From: Pseudarthrobacter chlorophenolicus
GTDB taxonomy: Bacteria > Actinomycetota > Actinomycetes > Actinomycetales > Micrococcaceae
NCBI RefSeq assembly: GCF_000962805.1
Contig: NZ_JZTW01000018.1
Coordinates: forward strand, 1 to 64,000
DNA length: 64,000 nt
Reading direction: 5' to 3'
Position numbers and translations under genes: made by a program. Below are positions 57,276 to 64,000 of this stretch, piece by piece (the first letter of the stretch is position 1; each line of letters opens with the position of its first letter). Below the pieces are notes generated by a model, which ran no database searches, was not told the origin of the DNA, and worked only from the letters and a program-made list of their open reading frames with translations.

Positions 57276-58055
57276 TCAGTCCGATTTGCGTCCCACCGCA
57301 AAGATCCTGCGGAAGGGAAAGACTGTGCCATGCCGGCCCGGAGGGTAGGCCGCACGGAGCGCCTCCGCGTATTCCGCTTCGAAGGCGGCACCGTCCTCCG
57401 CCGGGAGCACAGCCAGGACGGGGCGCAGGGCGGTGCCACGAACCCATTCAAGGACGGGGTCAGGCCCGGGCAGCAGCTGCTGGTAGGTGGTTTCCCACGC
57501 ATCCGCGGTGCAGCCGGCGTCGAGCATTATCCCGAGGTAGTCCGCCGGTTCACCGACGGACTCTCCACCCCGCAGGACGCCGTCGAGCTGGGGCGCCCAC
57601 CGCGCCGACCCTGCCAGCTGGCGCATCAGTTGATGGGATGGGGCGGTGAAGTTCCCGGGCACCTGCATCGCGAACCAGCCGCCGGGGCGCAGCGCGGCCA
57701 GCCAGGTCCGCAGCAGGTCCTGGTGCCCGGGGACCCACTGGAGCGCTGCGTTTGTCACCACCACATCCGTGTCAGCGGCGGGCAGCCAGTCCCGGATGTC
57801 CTGCTGCTTAAACTCGAGGGACGGTTGCGCGGCGGCGAGGTCCGCGGCCTTGTCCAGCATCTGGGCCGAGGAGTCCACCCCCACCACCCGGGCACCGGGC
57901 CAGCGGCGGGCGAGCGTTGCCGTCAGGTTGCCGGGCCCGCAGCCAAGGTCAACCACTTGGCCGGGGCTGGCGGCTTCGATCCTGCCGGTGAGGTCGAAGA
58001 ACGGGCGGTTCCGGTAGTCGCCGAACTCAACGTACGTCGCCGGATCCCATTTCAT
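57276..58055 (-). CDS. tam: Trans-aconitate 2-methyltransferase
   Basis: This is a 259-residue SAM-dependent methyltransferase. MKWDPATYVEFGDYRNRPF is the characteristic Tam start, VDLGCGPGNLT (about residues 34-44) binds SAM, and the substrate domain follows. Tam methylates trans-aconitate, a by-product that inhibits the citric acid cycle. I chose ATG 58055 with GGAG six bases upstream; an ATG four codons earlier is possible. Confidence 0.88.
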   Translation of the reverse strand: MKWDPATYVEFGDYRNRPFFDLTGRIEAASPGQVVDLGCGPGNLTATLARRWPGARVVGVDSSAQMLDKAADLAAAQPSLEFKQQDIRDWLPAADTDVVVTNAALQWVPGHQDLLRTWLAALRPGGWFAMQVPGNFTAPSHQLMRQLAGSARWAPQLDGVLRGGESVGEPADYLGIMLDAGCTADAWETTYQQLLPGPDPVLEWVRGTALRPVLAVLPAEDGAAFEAEYAEALRAAYPPGRHGTVFPFRRIFAVGRKSD

Positions 58056-58177
58056 AAGCTTCTCCATGCCCTCGTGCTGACTCTGCTACGGGAAGCCTAG
58101 TCCGCGGCGAAGGGCAGCGGCACCGTGCGCCGGACCGGCGGATTTCCTGCCGCAGCGGGGCACTAAGCTGGAAAACA

Positions 58178-60721
58178 ATGAAACTCGTTGACCAGCTGAC
58201 CGATCTGACCGCGCCGGGACCGTCGGCCGCCGTCGACCCCGACGACCTGTACACCCGCTTCGTGGAATGGACTGAAAGCCGCGGCCTGGACCTGTATCCG
58301 GCGCAGGACCAGGCCATCATGGAGCTCGCCACCGGCGCCAACGTCATCCTCGCAACACCCACCGGGTCCGGGAAGTCCCTGGTTGCCATCGCGGCCCACT
58401 TCCAGGCTATGGCGCGGGGCCTGCGCAGCTACTACACGGCGCCGATCAAGGCGCTGGTATCGGAAAAGTTCTTTGCGCTCTGCGAGATTTTCGGCGCTGA
58501 GAACGTGGGCATGATCACCGGCGATTCGGGCGTGAACCAGGACGCCCCGATCATCTGCTGCACCGCCGAGATCCTGGCCAACATTGCCCTGCGCGAGGGC
58601 GACACGGCGGACCTGGGCTCCGTCATCATGGACGAGTTCCATTTCTACTCGGACCCGCAGCGCGGCTGGGCCTGGCAGGTGCCGCTGCTGGAACTGCCGC
58701 AGGCGCAGTTCCTCCTCATGTCCGCCACGCTGGGCGACGTGACCCGGTTCGAGAAGGGCCTCACGGCCCTGACCGGGCGCCCCAGCACCACCGTGAGCTC
58801 GGCGGAGCGGCCCATTCCGCTGCATTTCTACTATCACGAAACCCCGGTCCACGAGACCCTCGAAGAGCTGCTGTCCACCAAGCAGGTTCCGGTGTATGTG
58901 GTGCACTTCAGCCAGCTCGAAGCGATCGACCGCGCCCAGACGCTCATGAGCATCAACGTGTGCACGCGGGAAGAGAAGGACAAAATCGCCGAGCTCATCG
59001 CGAACTTCCGGTTCGCCGCCGGGTTCGGGAAGACCCTCAACCGGCTGGTCCGCCACGGGATCGGTGTGCACCACGCCGGTATGTTGCCGAAGTACCGGCG
59101 CCTGGTGGAACAGCTGGCGCAGGCGGGACTGTTGAAGGTCATCTGCGGTACGGACACCCTGGGCGTGGGCATCAACGTTCCCATCCGCACCGTGCTGCTC
59201 ACTGCCTTGAGCAAGTACGACGGCGTCCGCACCCGGCTGCTCAACTCCCGCGAGTTCCACCAGATTGCCGGGCGCGCCGGCCGGGCGGGGTACGACACCG
59301 CCGGCACCGTGGTGGTGCAGGCCCCGGAACATGTCACCGAAAACGTCAGGGCCATGGCCAAGGCCGTGGCCAAGTTCGGCGACGACCAGAAGAAGCTGCG
59401 CCAGGTGGTTAAGAAGAAGCCCCCGGAGGGTTTCGTGTCCTGGGGCGAACCCACTTACCGCCGGCTCGTGGAATCCGTTCCGGACCCGCTGGCGTCCAGC
59501 TTCACGGTCACGCACGCCATGCTGATGAACCTGATGGAACGTCCCGGAGACCCGTTCGCCGCCGCACGCCGGCTGCTGACCGAGAACCACGAAACCCGGC
59601 CGGCGCAGCTCCGGCTGATGAAGAAGGCCCTGGGCATCTACCGCGAGCTGCTGGCCGCCGAGGTTGTGGAGCGGATCCCGGCAGCCGAACAGGGTCCGGA
59701 CGGCCGCGCCGTGCGCCTGACGGTGCACCTGCAGGCCAACTTCGCACTCAACCAACCGCTCTCCCCCTTCGCACTCGCCGCGCTGGAGCTCCTGGACCCG
59801 GAGTCGCCGTCGTACGCCCTGGACGTGGTGTCGGTCATCGAGGCGACCCTGGAAAAGCCGCGCCAGATCCTGTCTGCGCAGCTGAAAAAGGCCCGCGGCG
59901 AGGCGGTAGCCGCTATGAAGGCTGACGGGATCGAGTACGACCAGCGGATGGCCATGCTGGACGAAGTGACGTACCCGCAACCGCTGGCGGACATCTTGGC
60001 GGAGGCCTTCGAGGTATACCGCAAGGCCGCCCCGTGGGTGGGCGACTTCGAGCTGGCGCCCAAATCCGTGGTCCGGGACATGTACGAGCGCGCCATGAAC
60101 TTCGGCGAGTTTGTCCAGTTCTATGGGCTGGCCCGCTCTGAAGGCATTGTGCTGCGGTACTTGGCCGATGCGTTCAAGGCCCTCCGGCAAACCGTCCCGC
60201 AGGACATGCTCCGGGACGATTTGGAAGACCTGACCGCATGGCTGGGCGAGCTGGTCCGGCAGGTGGATTCCAGCCTCCTGGATGAATGGGAGGAACTGGC
60301 GTCCGGGGCCATGCCCACGCCGCATGACGCACCACCGCCTCCCCCGCCGTCGCTGACGTCCAATATCCGCGCCTTCCGCGTGATGGTCCGCAACGAGATG
60401 TTCCGCCGGGTGGAGCTCTTCGCCGACGAGGACGCGGCGGCACTGGGTGATCTCGACGGCGGCTCCGGCTGGGACGCCGACCGCTGGGAAGACGCACTGG
60501 ACGACTACTTCGACGAACACGACGACATCGGCACCGGACCGGACGCCCGCGGTCCCGGCCTGCTGATCATCACGGAGGAAGCCGGGGTGTGGAAGGTGCG
60601 CCAGATCTTCGACGACCCGGCGCGGAACCACGACTGGGGCATCTCCGCCGAAGTGAACCTGGCGGAATCGGACGAAACCGGCACCGCGGTCGTGAGGGTA
60701 ACGGGCGTCAACAGGCTTTAG
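58178..60721 (+). CDS. DExH-box helicase with DUF3516-type C-terminus
   Basis: This is an 847-residue Ski2-like superfamily 2 helicase. Motif I is ATPTGSGKS (about residues 60-68), motif II DEFHFYS near 151, motif III SATLGD near 182, and motif VI QIAGRAGRAGYD near 365. The long C-terminal half matches the DUF3516-containing helicases common in actinobacteria. RNA is the likely substrate by analogy; this is inference. The next gene starts 13 bp downstream. Confidence 0.9.
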   Translation: MKLVDQLTDLTAPGPSAAVDPDDLYTRFVEWTESRGLDLYPAQDQAIMELATGANVILATPTGSGKSLVAIAAHFQAMARGLRSYYTAPIKALVSEKFFALCEIFGAENVGMITGDSGVNQDAPIICCTAEILANIALREGDTADLGSVIMDEFHFYSDPQRGWAWQVPLLELPQAQFLLMSATLGDVTRFEKGLTALTGRPSTTVSSAERPIPLHFYYHETPVHETLEELLSTKQVPVYVVHFSQLEAIDRAQTLMSINVCTREEKDKIAELIANFRFAAGFGKTLNRLVRHGIGVHHAGMLPKYRRLVEQLAQAGLLKVICGTDTLGVGINVPIRTVLLTALSKYDGVRTRLLNSREFHQIAGRAGRAGYDTAGTVVVQAPEHVTENVRAMAKAVAKFGDDQKKLRQVVKKKPPEGFVSWGEPTYRRLVESVPDPLASSFTVTHAMLMNLMERPGDPFAAARRLLTENHETRPAQLRLMKKALGIYRELLAAEVVERIPAAEQGPDGRAVRLTVHLQANFALNQPLSPFALAALELLDPESPSYALDVVSVIEATLEKPRQILSAQLKKARGEAVAAMKADGIEYDQRMAMLDEVTYPQPLADILAEAFEVYRKAAPWVGDFELAPKSVVRDMYERAMNFGEFVQFYGLARSEGIVLRYLADAFKALRQTVPQDMLRDDLEDLTAWLGELVRQVDSSLLDEWEELASGAMPTPHDAPPPPPPSLTSNIRAFRVMVRNEMFRRVELFADEDAAALGDLDGGSGWDADRWEDALDDYFDEHDDIGTGPDARGPGLLIITEEAGVWKVRQIFDDPARNHDWGISAEVNLAESDETGTAVVRVTGVNRL

Positions 60722-60734
60722 GTAAGCTCGGACA

Positions 60735-61235
60735 ATGAGTGTAATCCGCCCCGCAACCGAGCACGACGTCCCGGCAATCCTCCGGATGATCCACGAACTG
60801 GCGCACTACGAAAAGGAGCCTGACGCAGTCCGGAACACGCCGGAAATGCTGCAGGCTGCGCTCTTTGGCAGCAACCCCCGGGTGTTCGCCGCCATGGCCG
60901 AGAACGCGGCAGGCGAAGTGCAGGGCTTCGCTCTGTGGTTCCTGAACTATTCCACCTGGGAGGGCGTCCACGGGATCTATCTCGAGGACCTCTACGTCAG
61001 TCCGGAGGCGCGCGGCGAGGGCCACGGTAAGGCGCTGTTGAAGCACCTGGCGGGTATCGCCGTCGACAACGGCTACGCCCGGGTGGAATGGAGCGTGCTC
61101 GACTGGAACGAGCCCTCCATCAACTTCTACCGCAGCTTGGGTGCCCGTCCGATGGACGGGTGGTCGACGTTCCGGCTTACCGGCGAAGCCCTGGACCAGT
61201 TTGGCAGCACAGTCCCGGCCGCGACCCATGGCTGA
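60735..61235 (+). CDS. GNAT-family N-acetyltransferase (spermidine/thialysine type)
   Basis: This is a 166-residue acetyltransferase. The start MSVIRPATEHDVPAILRMI and LEDLYVSPEARGEGHGKALL (acetyl-CoA loop, about residues 82-101) and VEWSVLDWNEPSINFYRSLGA match the diamine/thialysine N-acetyltransferase branch. It probably acetylates small amines. It follows the helicase by 13 bp and overlaps the hydrolase by 8 bp. Confidence 0.88.
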   Translation: MSVIRPATEHDVPAILRMIHELAHYEKEPDAVRNTPEMLQAALFGSNPRVFAAMAENAAGEVQGFALWFLNYSTWEGVHGIYLEDLYVSPEARGEGHGKALLKHLAGIAVDNGYARVEWSVLDWNEPSINFYRSLGARPMDGWSTFRLTGEALDQFGSTVPAATHG

Positions 61236-62547
61236 GGCAGGCCACCAGGTCCGCGCACGCCACGAATTCCGCGGCATGCGCACCGTGGAGCACGTCTTCA
61301 CCGTGCCCCTGGACTATGCCGCCACCGGCAGGGACGCAGAAACCATCACGGTCTTTGCCCGCGAATATGTTGCAGCCGGCCACAGTGCCGAGGAAGCGGA
61401 GAACCTGCCCTGGCTGTTGTTCCTGCAGGGCGGCCCGGGAGGACGCGGCAACAGGTTCGGGACGTTGGGCGGTTGGAGCAAGGCAGCGGCCAAGGACTTC
61501 CGCATCCTCATGCTGGACCAGCGCGGAACCGGCCTGTCCACCCCGGCGGACCGCAAGACCCTTCCGCTGCGTGGTACGGCAGCCGGGCAGGCTGCCTACC
61601 TGGAGCACTTCCGGGCAGACTCGATCGTTGCCGACGCAGAATTGATCCGCAAAGCGCTGGGCATTCCGTACTGGACCATCTACGGCCAGAGCTACGGCGG
61701 GTTCTGTGCCCTGACCTACCTGTCCTTTGCCCCCGAGGCCCTCCGCCAGGTGCTCATCACCGGCGGGCTCGCCCCGCTGACGGGTCCGGCCGACGATGTG
61801 TACCGTGCAACGTTCCAACGGGTTGCAGCTCGGAACGCGGAGTACTTCTCGTGGTACCCCGAGGACCGGGAGACACTCGAACGGATCGCCCGCCACTTGC
61901 GCAGCGTGCCCGAGAACCTGCCCGACGGCAGTCCGTTCACAGTGGAGCGGCTGCAGATGCTGGGGGCGTTCCTGGGCGGCAACACCAGGGTGGACAGCCT
62001 CCACTACCTCCTTGAGGACGCCTTTACGGATACCCCTGACGGGGTTAGTCTTTCCGACGGCTTCCTGGAGCAGGTGCACGGCGTCGTCTCGCGGGCGGCC
62101 AACCCGCTGTACGCCCTGATGCATGAGTCCATCTACGGCCAGGGCGAGGCCACGGATTGGGCCGCCTGGCGGGTACTGGACGAATACCCCGAGTTCCGGC
62201 CGGACGCCGAGCCGTTGCTGCTCACCGGCGAGATGGTCTACCCCTGGTACTTCGACCAGGACCCGGCACTGCGGCCGCTCCGGGAGGTGGCCCGCCTGCT
62301 GGCCGCCAAGAACGACTGGAAGCCGCTCTACGACGTCCGCAGGCTCGCCGCCAACCGGGTGCCTGTGGCCGCTGCCGTTTACTCTGACGACATCTACGTG
62401 GACCGGAAACTCTCCCTGGAGACGGCAGCCACAGTCCGTGGCCTCCAGGTCTGGGAAACGGGCGATTTCCACCACGATGGGATCGCCGACGACGGTGAAG
62501 GGATCTTCGCCCGGTTGTTGGGAATGGCAGCGTCAGGCCGCCGCTGA
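61228..62547 (+). CDS. Alpha/beta hydrolase, proline iminopeptidase-like (S33)
   Basis: This 439-residue serine hydrolase has the oxyanion loop LQGGPGGRGNRF (about residues 66-77) and the nucleophile elbow GQSYGGFC near 153, Asp in YSDDIYVDR and His near DFHHDGIADDGEG. The S33 family removes N-terminal proline or other residues from peptides. I chose ATG 61228. It ends 15 bp into the convergent MFS gene. Confidence 0.9.
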   Translation: MAEAGHQVRARHEFRGMRTVEHVFTVPLDYAATGRDAETITVFAREYVAAGHSAEEAENLPWLLFLQGGPGGRGNRFGTLGGWSKAAAKDFRILMLDQRGTGLSTPADRKTLPLRGTAAGQAAYLEHFRADSIVADAELIRKALGIPYWTIYGQSYGGFCALTYLSFAPEALRQVLITGGLAPLTGPADDVYRATFQRVAARNAEYFSWYPEDRETLERIARHLRSVPENLPDGSPFTVERLQMLGAFLGGNTRVDSLHYLLEDAFTDTPDGVSLSDGFLEQVHGVVSRAANPLYALMHESIYGQGEATDWAAWRVLDEYPEFRPDAEPLLLTGEMVYPWYFDQDPALRPLREVARLLAAKNDWKPLYDVRRLAANRVPVAAAVYSDDIYVDRKLSLETAATVRGLQVWETGDFHHDGIADDGEGIFARLLGMAASGRR

Positions 62548-63858
62548 ATTCCGGGGCGCCCTCGCCCGTGTGATCGCCGCGCCGGCCAGGACGCAGGCGG
62601 CGATAGCGCCGGCAAGCACGTTGAGTCCGAAGTATCCCGCCCCGCTCAGCACCAGGCCGGAGGCTGCGCCGCCCACCGCTCCTGCGGCACCCATCAGCAT
62701 GTCCGAGACACCTTGAACCACCACGCGTTCGTCCTGCTCCACGCTTTCGGCCAGCAGCGTGGATCCGGCCACGGTGGATGCTGACCACCCCAGCCCCAGC
62801 AGCACCAGCCCGGCGGCCACCGCGACGGTGGAGTCCTGCCCGAAGCCAGCCACTGCCACGCCCGCAATGAGTGTGGCAAACCCGAGCATGATGGTCTCCG
62901 TCCGGCCTGCCTTGTCCGTCAGCCATCCCATGACTGGAGACAGGGCGAACATTCCGGCGATATGCAGTGAAATGGTGAAGCCGATGACCACCAGGGCTCC
63001 GCCGTCTGCCGCGTGGCCGGCGTGCGGCATTCCTGCCCCTTCCACCAGGTGCTGCAGGTGCAGCGGCGTCATGGACATGACGCCCACCATGACAGCGTGG
63101 GCACCAACTACCGCGGTGACGGCCAGCAGCGCCATCCGTGAACCGCGGATGGCGCGCATGCCCCTGGCGAGCCGGCCTCCCTGCGTCGGCCGCAGACTTG
63201 TGCCGGTCCCGGCGTCACCGGCCCGGCCCGCAAGTTCCCGCGCCAGCAGCAACGGATCCGGTCGGAGGCCCGCGAACACGAGGATGATGGCCACCAGCAG
63301 GCCGGCGCTGGAGATGACGAACGGCCCGGCCACGGGCGGCAGTCCCATCGCCAGTCCCACGGCGGCGCCCGGCTGGATCAGGTTCGGTCCGGCCACGGCG
63401 CCGATGGTGACCGCCCAGACGACCGTTGCCAGCGCCCGGCCGCGGTGTCCGGCGTCGGCAAGGTCGACGGCGGCGAAACGGGCCTGGAGGTTGGCTGCGG
63501 TACCTGCCCCGATGCCCGCCGCGCCCAGCAGGAGGAGCACGAACACCCCGGTCACCACCGAGAGCACCATCAGGAGCGCGCCGGCCAGCGCCGCGAGCAT
63601 GCCGGCCACCTGCCCCGCCCTGCGCCCCCTGCGGTCCGCCAGGGCTGCAAGCGGCAATGCCGACACCGCGGCGCCGAGGGTCATGACAGTGGCCACCGCT
63701 CCTGCCCAGGCGCCGGAGCCGGACAGTTCAACGGCAAGGATGGAGCCAATGGAGACGGTGGCACCCGTGCCGATGCCGCCAAAGACCTGCGCGGCAGCCA
63801 AGAGGGCCACGGTGCGCCGCTGCACCCGTACAACCTCATGCTCCGCCATGATGGCCAT
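62533..63858 (-). CDS. MFS transporter
   Basis: This is a 441-residue major-facilitator permease with about 12 hydrophobic segments. The conserved loop ALADRRGRRAGQVAG after the second helix and GWLTDKAGRTETIM between the halves are the family signatures. Drug or metabolite efflux is likely; the substrate is unknown. ATG 63858 was chosen; an ATG three codons later (63849) is also possible. Confidence 0.88.
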   Translation of the reverse strand: MAIMAEHEVVRVQRRTVALLAAAQVFGGIGTGATVSIGSILAVELSGSGAWAGAVATVMTLGAAVSALPLAALADRRGRRAGQVAGMLAALAGALLMVLSVVTGVFVLLLLGAAGIGAGTAANLQARFAAVDLADAGHRGRALATVVWAVTIGAVAGPNLIQPGAAVGLAMGLPPVAGPFVISSAGLLVAIILVFAGLRPDPLLLARELAGRAGDAGTGTSLRPTQGGRLARGMRAIRGSRMALLAVTAVVGAHAVMVGVMSMTPLHLQHLVEGAGMPHAGHAADGGALVVIGFTISLHIAGMFALSPVMGWLTDKAGRTETIMLGFATLIAGVAVAGFGQDSTVAVAAGLVLLGLGWSASTVAGSTLLAESVEQDERVVVQGVSDMLMGAAGAVGGAASGLVLSGAGYFGLNVLAGAIAACVLAGAAITRARAPRNSAAA

Positions 63859-63903
63859 GGATCGAGCATAGTCCCGTGGGACGCCATCCATCAGGGGTTA
63901 AAA

Positions 63904-63940
63904 ACAGCAGTCCCGGCGCGCATGCGGCCGGGACTGCTGT
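63904..63940 (-). terminator. Terminator upstream of the MFS gene
   Basis: A 14-bp perfect stem (ACAGCAGTCCCGGC and its complement) encloses a 9-base loop, and TTTTTA follows on the leftward strand. It probably ends the gene that enters from the right edge. Confidence 0.85.
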
Positions 63941-63962
63941 CTGCTGAAGCGGGACGGAGTGT

Positions 63963-64000
63963 CTACTCGGCGTCGCTGTGGCTCTTTCGGACGTCCTCTT
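63963..64000 (-). CDS. C-terminal end of a gene cut by the right window edge
   Basis: Reading leftward, twelve codons end in TAG at 63963-63965, giving a polar tail EDVRKSHSDAE. The terminator 22 bp downstream supports a real gene end. Too little remains to identify the product. Confidence 0.4.
   Translation of the reverse strand, partial: EDVRKSHSDAE

Noticed and set aside
62533..62547. Convergent 15-bp overlap of hydrolase and MFS genes
   Set aside because: Short tail overlaps of this kind are frequent in compact genomes and need no explanation.

Overview
The window looks like chromosomal DNA of a high-GC actinobacterium of the Micrococcaceae (Arthrobacter/Pseudarthrobacter type). The basis is the G+C-rich coding sequence, frequent GTG starts, stop/start overlaps, and actinobacterial markers: RbpA, WhiA, OpcA, the SufR-led suf operon, and the gene order uvrC-rapZ-yvcK-whiA ... 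gap-pgk-tpiA-secG. The genus is inferred from gene content and order; no database was searched.

Positions 1 to about 8,000 are accessory. They hold the 5' end of a leftward gene, a complete IS256-family element with an 8-bp target duplication, and an operon of an ABC ATPase and two membrane proteins preceded by a 26-codon ORF. A run of small orphan genes follows, two or three of which resemble immunity-type families, with small membrane proteins and about 580 bp without a recognisable gene.

From about 8,000 to 18,400 is a mixed housekeeping region: an ABC-F ATPase, a spore-photoproduct-lyase-like radical SAM protein, an acetyltransferase, an isocitrate lyase/PEP mutase family protein, the biotin ECF transporter bioYMN, a convergent acyl-CoA ligase/thiolase pair that recalls yhfT-yhfS of Bacillus subtilis, and a zinc metallopeptidase.

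From 18,441 to 30,014 lie the suf Fe-S assembly operon (sufR-B-D-Rieske-C-T, leftward), an ABC-2 exporter with heme A synthase ctaA (rightward), and a SulP-carbonic anhydrase fusion and heme O synthase ctaB (leftward). From 30,445 to 38,682 runs the rightward sugar-phosphate operon tkt-tal-pgi-zwf-opcA-pgl. It converges on, and overlaps, leftward rbpA. The leftward strand then carries secG-tpiA-pgk-gap (glycolysis), sodA, whiA-yvcK-rapZ-uvrC, plsC, a HAD phosphatase, uvrA, and a GntR regulator coupled to a heterodimeric ABC exporter. The right end holds tam, a DExH helicase, an acetyltransferase, a proline-iminopeptidase-like hydrolase, an MFS transporter and the 3' end of one more leftward gene.

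I saw no rRNA, tRNA or CRISPR array. Several long perfect hairpins between genes look like intrinsic terminators. The least explained parts are the 26-codon ORF with its ABC operon, the orphan immunity-like island, the CoA-ligase/thiolase pair beside bioYMN (the thiolase lacks one catalytic cysteine), and a dyad-rich promoter before the SulP-carbonic anhydrase gene.
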